Shown: positions 52,317 to 60,790 of the stretch, piece after piece
Position numbering within the stretch: the stretch's first letter is position 1
Layout of the letters: every line of letters begins with the position of its first letter
NCBI RefSeq assembly: GCF_002097715.1
Contig: NZ_CP020737.1
Location: 1,612,001-1,676,000, forward strand
Direction: 5' to 3'
From: Burkholderia ubonensis subsp. mesacidophila
GTDB lineage: Bacteria; Pseudomonadota; Gammaproteobacteria; Burkholderiales; Burkholderiaceae
Length of the DNA stretch: 64,000 nucleotides
The notes under the pieces: generated by a model
Database searches by the model: none
The model's input: only the letters and a program-made list of their open reading frames with translations
Told to the model about the DNA's origin: nothing
Program-made: the position numbers and the translations under genes

Positions 52317-53501
52317 ATGGAGGCATTTCGGGTACGCGTGCTCGCCGACGGCAAGGTCACGCAGCAGGCGGTCGAGGCAGCAAGCGAGACGGAAGTGCGC
52401 GCGCGGTTCGCGCAGAAGGGCGGTGTCGTGCTCGAGGTCCGGCGCGCTGCCCGCTTCGGGCGCCGCCGGGCGGCGCCGAAGTTCGCGCTGGCGCTGTTCC
52501 TGCAGGAACTGTCGACGCTGCTCGACGCGGGCCTCGTGCTGATCGAGGCGCTCGAAGCACTGCGCGACAAGGCGGATTCGGGCAAGGACGCGAAACACGT
52601 GATCGACCGGATTCTCGCGGTGATGGTCGAGGGGCAGCCGTTGTCGAAGGCACTCGCGCAGCAGCCGGCCATTTTTCCGCCGCTGCTCGTCGCGACGATC
52701 GAATCATCGGAGGGCAGCGGCCAGTTGCCGGTTGTCCTCAAGCGTTATCAGCAATACGAAGTGCGAATCGAACAGGTTCGCAAGCGCGTCACCGGGGCGC
52801 TGATCTATCCGGCCGTCGTGATCGGCGTCGGCATCGCGATCCTGCTGTTCATGGCGTTCTTCGTGATTCCGCGTTTCGCGGTGGTGTTCGAGTCGCTCGC
52901 CACGCTGCCGGCGACGGCCCAGGCGATGCTCTGGTGGGCGACCCTGCTGCGCGAGAACGGGATGGCGGTCGGGCTCGCGGTCGCGGCGTCGTTCGCCGGC
53001 GCGGCGCTGGCGATCCGCTCGGCGGCCTTCAAGCGTGCCGCGCAGCGCCTGATGTGGCGCGCGCCGAAAGTGCGCGACATCTGCGCGCTGTTCGCGCTCA
53101 CGCGGTTCTACCGGACCGTCGGCCTGCTGATCGCGGGCGGCACCCCGGCGATCGTCGCGCTGGAGCTGTCCGGCAAGGTGCTTCCCGAGCACTTTCGCGC
53201 GCGGCTCGCGGCGGCGCTGACCGAAATGCGCGCGGGCCGTCCGGTTGCGGCCGTGCTCGCCGCGCATGCGCTGACGACGTCGGTCGCCGAGCGGCTGTTG
53301 CGCGTGGGCGAACAGAGCGGCGACCTCGGCGGGATGTGCGAGCACATTGCGCAGTTTCACGACGGCGCGCTCGATCGCGCCATCGAGATGCTGAGCAAGG
53401 TGTTCGAACCGGTGCTGATGCTTGCGGTGGGCGCGACAGTCGGCGCGGTGGTCCTGCTGCTCTACATGCCGATTTTCGAATTGGCCGGCAGCGTCGGATA
53501 G
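52317..53501 (+). CDS. gspF: Type II secretion inner-membrane platform protein GspF
   Basis: A 394-residue polytopic protein. I start at ATG 52317, which has GGAGG 5 bp upstream; an in-frame ATG at 52302 lies within the transglycosylase end. Two tandem T2SSF domains are visible: FALALFLQELSTLLDAGLVLIEALEAL...VMVEGQPLSKAL, and FALTRFYRTVGLLIAGGTPAIVALE...LRVGEQSGDLGGM. Three membrane helices (near VVIGVGIAILLFMAFFVIPRF, ~230, and the C-terminal VGAVVLLLYMPIFEL) complete the family plan. It couples the ATPase to pseudopilus assembly. Confidence 0.93.
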   Translation: MEAFRVRVLADGKVTQQAVEAASETEVRARFAQKGGVVLEVRRAARFGRRRAAPKFALALFLQELSTLLDAGLVLIEALEALRDKADSGKDAKHVIDRILAVMVEGQPLSKALAQQPAIFPPLLVATIESSEGSGQLPVVLKRYQQYEVRIEQVRKRVTGALIYPAVVIGVGIAILLFMAFFVIPRFAVVFESLATLPATAQAMLWWATLLRENGMAVGLAVAASFAGAALAIRSAAFKRAAQRLMWRAPKVRDICALFALTRFYRTVGLLIAGGTPAIVALELSGKVLPEHFRARLAAALTEMRAGRPVAAVLAAHALTTSVAERLLRVGEQSGDLGGMCEHIAQFHDGALDRAIEMLSKVFEPVLMLAVGATVGAVVLLLYMPIFELAGSVG

Positions 53502-53546
53502 CGATCCAGGCATTCGCGATCCGGCTGTCCAACTGGAGAAAACTCA

Positions 53547-55181
53547 ATGAATACGGAACACATCGTTCAACGCTGGCAGTCGGAATCCGAGGCATCGGGC
53601 GTCGGCTTCGCGCAATACGTCGACGGCCTGCTGGGCGCCGATGCGACGCGGCTCGCGGAAGCGGCCGCCTGCCTCGGCATCGGCGCGGTCGACGCGGATG
53701 CGCTGCGTGCGGCGCCGACGCGCTTCGACCTGCTGCCGCTGCACGACGCGCTGACCTGGCGCGTGCTGCCGGTCGAGCTCGACGGCGCACCGTGCGTGGT
53801 CGTTGCCGATCCGTTCGCCCGCCATGTGCGCGACGAGCTGCTCGCGCGCTTCGGCGCGCGGCCGGTCGAACTGGCCATGAGCGTGCGGGGCGAAGTCGAG
53901 CGGCTGCTCGGCGACATCGAGTCGAACGAGCGGCTGATGGACGACGTGACGATCGATACGCAGGGCGATTCGCTCGCGCAGGCAATCGAGTCGATCTCGC
54001 TCGCGAGCATCGCGAAGGACGAAAGCCCGATCATCCGGCTCGTCAACACGACGCTCTATGACGCGCTGCAGAGCCGCGCCAGCGATATCCATCTCGAAGC
54101 GGTGCCGGACGGCCTGTCGATCCGCTACCGGATCGACGGCGTGCTGCAGTCGATCCGTCACATTCCGGGGCTCGAGGCGGCCGCGCAGACGATGTCGCGT
54201 CTCAAGGTGCTCGCCGCGCTCGACATCGCGGAGAAGCGCGTGCCGCAGGACGGCCGTTTCAAGGTCGTGATGCAGGGCCGCGAGATCGATTTCCGAGTGT
54301 CGATCATTCCCGGCACCTACGGCGAAAACGTGGTGATGCGCGTGCTGGACAAGTCGCAGCGCGGCGACAGCGTGAGCCTCGACGTGCTCGGCTTCGATGC
54401 GCAGACGGCGCGGCGCGTGCGTTCGCTCGCGCATCGCCCGTACGGGCTGATGCTCGTGACGGGGCCGACCGGCAGCGGCAAGTCGACGACGCTGTACGCG
54501 GTGCTGTCGGAAGTCAACACGGGCGATGACAAGATCATCACGATCGAGGACCCGGTCGAATACGAGCTGAAGGGCGTGCTGCAGATTCCGGTCAACGAGC
54601 GCAAGGGGCTCACGTTCGCGCGCGGGCTGCGCTCGATCCTGCGACACGACCCGGACACGGTCATGGTCGGCGAGATCCGCGACGAGGAGACCGCGTCGAT
54701 CGCCGTGCAATCGGCGCTTACCGGCCACCGCGTGCTGTCGACCGTCCATGCGAACGACGGGTTCAGCGTGATCGACCGCTTCATCTACATGGGCGTCGAG
54801 CCGTCGACGTTTCTCGAAGCGCTGAACGGCGTCGTATCGCAGCGCCTGGTGCGGCGGATCTGCGCGCGTTGCGGCGGCACGGCGGCGGACGGCGCCGACC
54901 TGCGCGACGCGTCGCTCGACGAACTGAAGCGCGTGGTCATGCCCGGCGCGGGCTGCGAGACGTGCCGCGGCACCGGCTACCACGGCCGGATCGGGCTCGC
55001 GGAAGTGCTGACGCTCGACGCGGCGATGAAGGCCGCGTTGCTCGAGCGTTCGATCGAGAAGCGTGCGCAGGCGCTCGCGGACAACGCCGACTATCAGTCG
55101 ATGCGCGAAGCGGGGCTGGCGGCGATTCGCGCGCGGCTGACGACATTCCAGGAGGTGCAACGTGCGATCGCCGTGGAATAA
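53547..55181 (+). CDS. gspE: Type II secretion/type IV pilus assembly ATPase GspE
   Basis: A 544-residue hexameric ATPase. An N-terminal MshEN-like region (to ~150) is followed by the N2 segment (RASDIHLEAVPDGLSIRYRIDGVLQ). Walker A GPTGSGKSTT lies at about 306-313, the Asp box ITIEDPVEYELKG, Walker B VMVGEIRDEETA and the His box STVHAND. A tetracysteine zinc site is seen as CARC...CETC near residues 437-473. It powers pseudopilus polymerisation on the cytoplasmic face. All expected motifs are intact. Its last 20 bp overlap the next gene. Confidence 0.94.
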   Translation: MNTEHIVQRWQSESEASGVGFAQYVDGLLGADATRLAEAAACLGIGAVDADALRAAPTRFDLLPLHDALTWRVLPVELDGAPCVVVADPFARHVRDELLARFGARPVELAMSVRGEVERLLGDIESNERLMDDVTIDTQGDSLAQAIESISLASIAKDESPIIRLVNTTLYDALQSRASDIHLEAVPDGLSIRYRIDGVLQSIRHIPGLEAAAQTMSRLKVLAALDIAEKRVPQDGRFKVVMQGREIDFRVSIIPGTYGENVVMRVLDKSQRGDSVSLDVLGFDAQTARRVRSLAHRPYGLMLVTGPTGSGKSTTLYAVLSEVNTGDDKIITIEDPVEYELKGVLQIPVNERKGLTFARGLRSILRHDPDTVMVGEIRDEETASIAVQSALTGHRVLSTVHANDGFSVIDRFIYMGVEPSTFLEALNGVVSQRLVRRICARCGGTAADGADLRDASLDELKRVVMPGAGCETCRGTGYHGRIGLAEVLTLDAAMKAALLERSIEKRAQALADNADYQSMREAGLAAIRARLTTFQEVQRAIAVE

Positions 55182-55920
55182 CGTCGTCGCGGTGCTCGAC
55201 GCCGACACGCTGCGCGTGTGGACGGGCCACGGCTGGCGCGCGGGGGCGCCGCACGCCGTCGTCGCGCACGCGGGCCTGCCCGGCGAAGCGCTGGCGCAGG
55301 TGCTGGGCGGCCTGCCGAAGGCGCGCCTGCCGATGTGCAACCGCGTGCATGTTGTCGCCGGGCATCCGTGGACGCATGGCGTCGTGCTGCCGTGGCAGGA
55401 CGGGCTGGTGTCGGACGCCGCCTGGGACGGCTATGCGCGCGCGCTGTTCGCCGCCCGCGCGCAGCGCGGTGCGCTGCAGATCCGTATCGAGGCCGGGCCG
55501 CGCGGCCGCGCGCGCCTGGCGGTGGCGGCCTGCGACACGTTGCTCGCGTCGCTCGCGGCAGTGAGCCGCGCGGCCGGCTGGCGGCTCGTCAGCGTGCGCG
55601 ATGCGCTGTCGGCCTCGCTCGACCTGCACGCGGGCCGCCTGAGCGGCGACGACTATCGCTACGCGCTGCTGCAGCCGCGCGTCGTCACCTGCGTGTTTCG
55701 CCGCGCCGGCGAGTGGGCCGACATGGTCACGCTGCCGCGTGCTGGCGACCGGCGGCTCGACGACTGGTTCGCCGCGGCGGCGCTGATGGCCGGGCAGCCG
55801 CTTGCCGGCGCGGCCTTCGCGAGTGCGCTCGATGGGGCGCTGCCGGCCGCGGAAGGCGTCACGCTGCTCGACGGCGGCCTGGATGACGTGCCCGTGCGCG
55901 AGCCGGGGGAACCGGCATGA
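55162..55920 (+). CDS. Hypothetical protein in PilM/GspL position
   Basis: A 252-residue protein without a clear signal peptide or membrane helix. The start at 55162 overlaps gspE by 20 bp. It contains VLDADTLRVWTGHGWRAG at the N-terminus and a central RIEAGPRGRARLAVAACDTLLASLAAVSRAAGWRLVSV that resembles the actin-like PilM/GspL cytoplasmic domain. ATP-binding motifs of PilM are not evident. Position before PilN-, PilO- and PilP-like genes suggests a divergent PilM/MshI equivalent that links the ATPase to the inner-membrane ring. The family call rests mainly on gene order. Confidence 0.6.
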   Translation: MRSPWNNVVAVLDADTLRVWTGHGWRAGAPHAVVAHAGLPGEALAQVLGGLPKARLPMCNRVHVVAGHPWTHGVVLPWQDGLVSDAAWDGYARALFAARAQRGALQIRIEAGPRGRARLAVAACDTLLASLAAVSRAAGWRLVSVRDALSASLDLHAGRLSGDDYRYALLQPRVVTCVFRRAGEWADMVTLPRAGDRRLDDWFAAAALMAGQPLAGAAFASALDGALPAAEGVTLLDGGLDDVPVREPGEPA

Positions 55921-56447
55921 AACGTCTGAACGAACTGGATTTCGCGGCGCCGCGCGCGCGCGTCACGCCGTGGGCGGCTGTCGCATTGTGCTGCGCGTTG
56001 CTGACCGGCGCGTTCGCCGCGAGCGAGTGGTCGCGCGTCGACCAGCTGCGCGACGAGGTCGATGGCATCGAAAGCCGCATCGACCAGCGCAAGCGCGCGA
56101 TCGAGCGCGAGCAGCGCCGGCAGAAGAACATGACGCCGGAGCAGCGCCGCATCGAACGCGTGCTCGCCGAGCAGAAGACGAGTGCGACAGGCTCGGGGCT
56201 GTCGGTGGTCGACTGGATCGAGCATGCGTGGACGCCGCAGATCGCGCTGAAGTCGCTGACGGTCGACAAGGCCGGCCGCGAGGCGCGCATCGAAGGCGGC
56301 GCGGCGGACCTGTCGCACATCTACATCTTCGTCGACCGCCTGAACGACCGTCACCCGGATCGCAAGATCGGCCTGCTGCAGCACCGCACGAAAGCGGAGG
56401 ACGGCAAGAACATCTTTCACTTCAGCCTGAGTATCGAACACCCATGA
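55917..56447 (+). CDS. PilN/GspM-like inner-membrane assembly protein
   Basis: A 176-residue protein with a short cytoplasmic start (MKRLNELDFAAPRAR), one membrane helix (~20-38, TPWAAVALCCALLTGAFA), a charged coiled coil (~45-90) and a small C-terminal ferredoxin-like domain. This is the PilN plan; LNELDF resembles the N-terminal PilM-binding motif (INLLP) in position. It is coupled by ATGA overlaps to the genes on both sides. It would build the inner-membrane alignment complex between the platform and the secretin. Confidence 0.7.
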   Translation: MKRLNELDFAAPRARVTPWAAVALCCALLTGAFAASEWSRVDQLRDEVDGIESRIDQRKRAIEREQRRQKNMTPEQRRIERVLAEQKTSATGSGLSVVDWIEHAWTPQIALKSLTVDKAGREARIEGGAADLSHIYIFVDRLNDRHPDRKIGLLQHRTKAEDGKNIFHFSLSIEHP

Positions 56448-56998
56448 CGAACCTGAAAGCAATCGACCTGACGGCCCTTGCCGCGCGGCTGCGCTGGGGC
56501 GCCTATGCGGCGACCCGCAAGCTCGGCGTGCCGGGGCTGCTGGCGGGCGGACTGGTCGTGGCGCTGATCGGCGTGCACGCGCTCTACCTGCAGCCGGACG
56601 GCGAGCATCTCGAGGCCGAGCGCGACGCGCGCACGCAGGAACTGGCCGCGCTGCCGAAGCCGGACAAGAAGGCCGGCGATGGCGGCATGACGCTGCAGCA
56701 GGTACAGCAGTTGCGCAGCAGCGAGCAGGCGTACTCGGTTTTCCAAATCCTGTCGCAGCGCGGCATGGATCGCAAGCACGCGACTTATCGGCGTGAAGTC
56801 GAGTTGAAGGGCAAGCTGCGCCGGCTCACGATCAGCATGGCGCTGAGCGGCAGCTATGTCGGGCTGCGCGAAGCGATGCGCGAGATCGCGGACCAGCCGA
56901 TGGTGCGCATCGAAGGCGTGTCGATCGAGCGCGACCGGATCGACAGCGCCAACGTGAGCGCCGATCTGCGGGTCAGCCTGCTGGGGCCGGACACATGA
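56444..56998 (+). CDS. PilO-like inner-membrane assembly protein
   Basis: A 184-residue bitopic protein: cytoplasmic ~28 residues, one helix (~30-48, PGLLAGGLVVALIGVHALYL), a coiled coil and a periplasmic domain ending VRIEGVSIERDRIDSANVSADLRVSLLGPDT. The layout and its place after the PilN-like gene identify it as the PilO/GspM-type partner. ATGA overlap on both ends implies strict stoichiometry. No sequence motif alone proves it. Confidence 0.68.
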   Translation: MTNLKAIDLTALAARLRWGAYAATRKLGVPGLLAGGLVVALIGVHALYLQPDGEHLEAERDARTQELAALPKPDKKAGDGGMTLQQVQQLRSSEQAYSVFQILSQRGMDRKHATYRREVELKGKLRRLTISMALSGSYVGLREAMREIADQPMVRIEGVSIERDRIDSANVSADLRVSLLGPDT

Positions 56999-57483
56999 TG
57001 CGCGCGCCTTTGATCCCGTTTGCGGCCGCGCTCGCGCTGGCCGCCGCCTGCGTCGCGGGCGGCAGCGTTGCGCAGGAGGGCGCCGGCCAGGCGCCGATCG
57101 TCGACGTGTTTCCGGCGCAGAGCTGGGCATCGCTCGGCGCGGAGCCGGCGCCCGACAACCCGGCGCCGCCGGTCGCGGAGCCCGAACCCGAACCACCGTC
57201 GCTCGACACGCCGATCGACGCGCCGCCGGTTGCGGCGGTGCCGTTCGACATCGTCGGCGAATGGCGCCAGAGTGACCCGCGCAACCAGCGCATCGTCGTG
57301 CTGGAAGGGATGGGCAGGACGTTCCTGCTGTGCGGATCGCGCTGCGGCGTACGTGACGCCGTGCTGCCGGGCGACGAGATCGCCGAAGGCTACCGGCTGA
57401 AAAAACTGGGCGAACAGGGCACGGTGATCGTGACCCGGGACAGCACCGATGTCGAGCTGTCGCCGCCCGTCCCGACCCGATGA
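56995..57483 (+). CDS. PilP/GspC-like periplasmic protein
   Basis: A 162-residue protein with a signal peptide or anchor (PLIPFAAALALAAACVAGGSVA), a Pro/Glu-rich linker (PAPDNPAPPVAEPEPEPPS) and a C-terminal beta domain (FDIVGEWRQSDPRNQRIVVLEGMGRTFLLC...GYRLKKLGEQGTVIVTRDSTDVELSPPVP). This architecture, a flexible linker followed by an HR-like domain with a ...Y/L..I....V.V... strand order, is shared by GspC and PilP, which contact the secretin N-domains. ATG at 56995 or 56998 are both possible. A Cys at residue ~18 makes lipidation conceivable. Confidence 0.68.
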   Translation: MMRAPLIPFAAALALAAACVAGGSVAQEGAGQAPIVDVFPAQSWASLGAEPAPDNPAPPVAEPEPEPPSLDTPIDAPPVAAVPFDIVGEWRQSDPRNQRIVVLEGMGRTFLLCGSRCGVRDAVLPGDEIAEGYRLKKLGEQGTVIVTRDSTDVELSPPVPTR

Positions 57484-57514
57484 ACCCCGAATTCAACATG
57501 TGCCGAACACCATC

Positions 57515-59935
57515 ATGAAACGTAAAGTCAGTCTTTTGCTCCTGATCTCGGCGCTTGCGCTGACAGGATGCGCGAGTACGCCGTTCAACGCCGCGCCCGA
57601 CGCCGCCGCGACGCCCGCCGAACGACTCGGCACGCTGCAGCAGCAGAAGGAGGCCGCGCCTGACGACATCGCGCTCACGACCGCCGTCGAATTCAGCCGG
57701 CAGGAGTATGTGCGTGCGGAGCTGAAGGAAGCCGACCGCCAGGTCGCACAGGGCAACCATGCGGCCGCGATCGATCACCTGGACAACGCGCTGGCCGAGG
57801 ATCCGGGCAACCTGAAGGCCAGCCAGACGCTCGAGCAGGTCAAGCGCCGCCAGCAGATGGCGGTCGATCTCGCGCGCGCGCAGCGCATCGGCGGCGAGAA
57901 ACCGCAGGAGGCGCTCGAGATCGCGCGGCGCATCCTCGCCGAGCAGCCGAACCACGCGGAAGCGAAGCGCGTGCGCGACACGATGCTGCGTCAATCGCAG
58001 GCCAGCCGCGCGGTGCGCCCGCAGCTGTCCGACGCGCTGCGCAAGCCGGTGTCGCTCAACTTCAAGCAGCAGCCGCTGGCCAGCATCTTCGACGTGATCT
58101 CGCGCGTGTCCGGCGTGAACTTCGTGTTCGACCGCGACGTGGACACCAGCCAGGCCGCGACGCTGTTCGCGGAGCGCACGACCGCCGAAGACGCGATCAA
58201 CCTGCTGCTGCGCACCAACCAGCTCGAGAAGAAGGTGCTCGACAAGCACACGCTGCTCGTCTACCCGTCGCAGCCCGAAAAGGCACGCAACTACACGGAG
58301 TTCGCGATCCGCACGTTCTTCCTGTCGCACGCGGACGCGAAGTCGGTGATGGCCGCGCTGCGCCAGATGATCAAGCCGAAGGACGTCTACGTGGACGAGC
58401 GCGTGAACGCGGTCGTCATGCGCGACACGCCGGAGACGATCCAGGTCGCGGAGCGCGTCGTGATGGGGCTCGACATTCCGCAATCCGAAGTGACGCTCGA
58501 CGTGCAGGTGCTCGAGGTCAAAATGAGCGACAGCCTCGATCTCGGCGTCCAGTATCCGGGCAAGGTCCAGTTCAGCGCGCTCGGCGGCGTGGAAGGCGGT
58601 GCGCTGACGCTCGGCGACCTGCTGCGGCTGAATCGCGACCGCGTCGGCGTGTCGAGCGAATCGGGCGGCCTCGCGCTCGCGATCGATCTGCTGCAGAAGC
58701 AGGGCAAGACCAAGACGCTCGCGAATCCGAAGATCCGCGTGCGCAACATGGAGAAGGCGAACATCAAGATCGGCGAGCGCGTGCCGATCGTCACGACCAC
58801 CAACGCGAACGGCGTCGTGACCGAATCGGTCAGCTACCAGGACGTGGGCCTGATGCTGAAGGTCGAACCGCGCATCAGCCTGAACGAGGAGGTGAGCGTC
58901 AAGGTGAACATGGAGGTCAGCAGCATCCTGTCGAAGGAAACCACGAAGACCGGGCTGGTCGCCTATTCGCTCGGCACGCGCAACGCGGAGACGCTGATGA
59001 CCGCGAAGAACGGCGAAACGCAGATCCTCGCCGGCCTCGTCAAGCGTAATGAAAGCGACAGCATTGCGGGGCTGCCGGGCGTATCGGGCTTGCCGGTGAT
59101 CGGCCGGCTGTTCGGCTCGAACGGCCGCAGCAACGAGCGTTCGGAGATCGTGCTGCTGATCACGCCGCATATCGAGCGCAATCTCGACCTGCCGATGTCG
59201 GCGGTGACGACCTTCCTGTCGGGCACCGAGTCGCGCGTGACCACCGAAGCGCTGACGCTCGAGTCCGCGCAGGCCGTGCCGGCGCGCCCGTCGTCGTCGG
59301 ACGGCCCGGATCTGGACGCGCCGATCGAGCCGTCGACGCCCGCGGGCAACCGCGCGGCCGCGGAGCCTGAAACGGCCGAGCCGGCTGAAGCGGAACCGCA
59401 AGCGTCCGAGGAGGCCCGGCAGGGTGAGGCGGCGAGCCCGGCAGTCGAGCGCGGCGTGCGTGGCGCGGGGATGATGCGTACGCGTGCGGAGGCAGTGCGG
59501 CAGCCGGCTGCGGCAATCAAGGTCGCCGAGGTCGTTCCGGCCGGCGCCGTCGTGGCGAATCGTCGTGCGGCGCCGCCGCGAGGGGAGGTGACGCGGGCGC
59601 TTGCCACGCCGGCGATGGCTGCCGGCCTGCGGGCGGAAATCGCCGCCGCGCGAATCGAGCTGGATCGCGCGGGCGACGTCGGCACGGCGCCGCGGATTGC
59701 GCAACTGGCCGCGGTCGCGCGTGCCGAGGCGCCGGTGACGGCGGCGCAGGCGACGGCGGCGCGCGCGCCGGCCGCCGCTGCGCAGGCACGCGGCGAGCAC
59801 CGCGTCGCCGCCGCGGTGCGCTCGCTGATCGGCACGCTTCAGGCGTTCGTCGATCGCTTCGCGGGCGAACGCGAGCCGGCGCCGTTGTATGCCGACGCGC
59901 CGGTGCTGCTGTCGCGCGCGCGGGGCTTCGCATGA
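57515..59935 (+). CDS. gspD: Lipoprotein secretin (GspD/MshL family) with TPR-like N-terminus and long Ala-rich tail
   Basis: An 806-residue outer-membrane secretin. The lipoprotein signal is LLISALALTGC|AS. Residues ~55-165 form TPR-like repeats (ADRQVAQGNHAAAIDHLDNALAEDPGN, ALEIARRILAEQPNHAEAKR). A secretin N-terminal domain (VSLNFKQQPLASIFDVISRVSGVNFVFD) and an N1-type domain come next, then the secretin core (~350-560; VTLDVQVLEVKMSDSLDLG, IKIGERVPIVTT, VSYQDVGLMLKVEPRI, IAGLPGVSGLPVIGRLFGS). Beyond ~570 lies a ~235-residue low-complexity Ala/Glu/Arg tail of unknown use. It forms the exit channel. No separate GspS pilotin is present; lipidation may replace it. Confidence 0.92.
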   Translation: MKRKVSLLLLISALALTGCASTPFNAAPDAAATPAERLGTLQQQKEAAPDDIALTTAVEFSRQEYVRAELKEADRQVAQGNHAAAIDHLDNALAEDPGNLKASQTLEQVKRRQQMAVDLARAQRIGGEKPQEALEIARRILAEQPNHAEAKRVRDTMLRQSQASRAVRPQLSDALRKPVSLNFKQQPLASIFDVISRVSGVNFVFDRDVDTSQAATLFAERTTAEDAINLLLRTNQLEKKVLDKHTLLVYPSQPEKARNYTEFAIRTFFLSHADAKSVMAALRQMIKPKDVYVDERVNAVVMRDTPETIQVAERVVMGLDIPQSEVTLDVQVLEVKMSDSLDLGVQYPGKVQFSALGGVEGGALTLGDLLRLNRDRVGVSSESGGLALAIDLLQKQGKTKTLANPKIRVRNMEKANIKIGERVPIVTTTNANGVVTESVSYQDVGLMLKVEPRISLNEEVSVKVNMEVSSILSKETTKTGLVAYSLGTRNAETLMTAKNGETQILAGLVKRNESDSIAGLPGVSGLPVIGRLFGSNGRSNERSEIVLLITPHIERNLDLPMSAVTTFLSGTESRVTTEALTLESAQAVPARPSSSDGPDLDAPIEPSTPAGNRAAAEPETAEPAEAEPQASEEARQGEAASPAVERGVRGAGMMRTRAEAVRQPAAAIKVAEVVPAGAVVANRRAAPPRGEVTRALATPAMAAGLRAEIAAARIELDRAGDVGTAPRIAQLAAVARAEAPVTAAQATAARAPAAAAQARGEHRVAAAVRSLIGTLQAFVDRFAGEREPAPLYADAPVLLSRARGFA

Positions 59936-60420
59936 GCGTCCGTCGACGCGCCCGCGCGCGCGGTTTCACGCTGATCGAGCTGATGGTGGCGATGTCGCTG
60001 CTCGCGTTGCTCGCGACCGTCGCGCTGCCGTTGACCGATCTCGTCAAGCGTCGCGCGGACGAGACCGAGCTGCGCCGCGCGCTCGTGGTGATCCGCTCGG
60101 CACTCGACGCGTACAAGGAGGCGGCGAGCGACGGGCGGATCGAGCGCAGCGTCGACGCGAGCGGCTATCCGCCCGACCTGCGCGCGCTCGTCGACGGCGT
60201 CGAGGACAAGAAGTCGCCGGACGGCGCGCGGCTGTACTTCTTGCGCAAGATTCCCGCCGATCCGATGTGCGAATGCGACGGCAAGGCACCCGAAGACACC
60301 TGGGAAACGCGCAGCTACGCGAGCGATCCCGATTCGTTCTCGTCCGGCGAGGACGTGTTCGACGTCCGCTCGACCAACCGCAAGGAGGGCCTCAATGGCG
60401 TCCCGTACAACCAGTGGTAG
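59932..60420 (+). CDS. Type II secretion-like pseudopilin (GspG-type, N-methylated)
   Basis: A 162-residue pseudopilin with basic leader MSVRRRARARG and cleavage site RG|FTLIELMVAMSLLALLATVALP (Glu5 present). The globular part contains GYPPDLRALVDGVEDKKSPDGARLYFLRKIPADPMC and the C-terminal pattern VFDVRSTNRKEGLNGVPYNQW seen in a GspG-related group that travels with TPR-secretins. Its ATG overlaps the secretin stop by 4 bp. It is a second pseudopilus subunit besides the GspG at 51387. Role in pseudopilus tip or body is unknown. Confidence 0.87.
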   Translation: MSVRRRARARGFTLIELMVAMSLLALLATVALPLTDLVKRRADETELRRALVVIRSALDAYKEAASDGRIERSVDASGYPPDLRALVDGVEDKKSPDGARLYFLRKIPADPMCECDGKAPEDTWETRSYASDPDSFSSGEDVFDVRSTNRKEGLNGVPYNQW

Positions 60421-60790
60421 ACGCGCGCGCCGCGCCGCCGGCTTTACGCTGATCGAGCTGCTCGTCGTGATGGCGATCATCGCGGCGCTCACCGCGTTCG
60501 TCGCGCCCGGCTACCTGAAGCAGAGCGATCGCGCGAAGGAAACGGTGCTGCGTCACAATCTGAACACGCTGCGCCAATCGATCGACGACTACCGGGCGGA
60601 TCACGGCCGCGATCCCGGCACGCTCGATGCGCTGGTCGAGAAGCGCTACCTGCGCGAGCTGCCGCTCGACCCGGTCACGGGCAAGCGCGGCTCGTGGCAG
60701 CCGCAGGCCGGCGAGACGGGTGGCATCGCGGACGTGAGGAGCGGCGCGAAAGGGCGCGCGCTCGACGGGAGCACCTATGCGACGTGGTAA
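60395..60790 (+). CDS. Type II secretion-like pseudopilin
   Basis: A 131-residue pseudopilin: leader MASRTTSGRRARRAAG, cleavage at AG|FTLIELLVVMAIIAALTAFVAP with Glu5, then DRAKETVLRHNLNTLRQSIDDYRADHGRDPGTLDALVEKRYL and a C-terminal ALDGSTYATW. The ending parallels the preceding pseudopilin, so the pair may be an old duplication. It overlaps the genes on both sides (26 and 14 bp), a strong sign of one operon. Confidence 0.87.
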   Translation: MASRTTSGRRARRAAGFTLIELLVVMAIIAALTAFVAPGYLKQSDRAKETVLRHNLNTLRQSIDDYRADHGRDPGTLDALVEKRYLRELPLDPVTGKRGSWQPQAGETGGIADVRSGAKGRALDGSTYATW

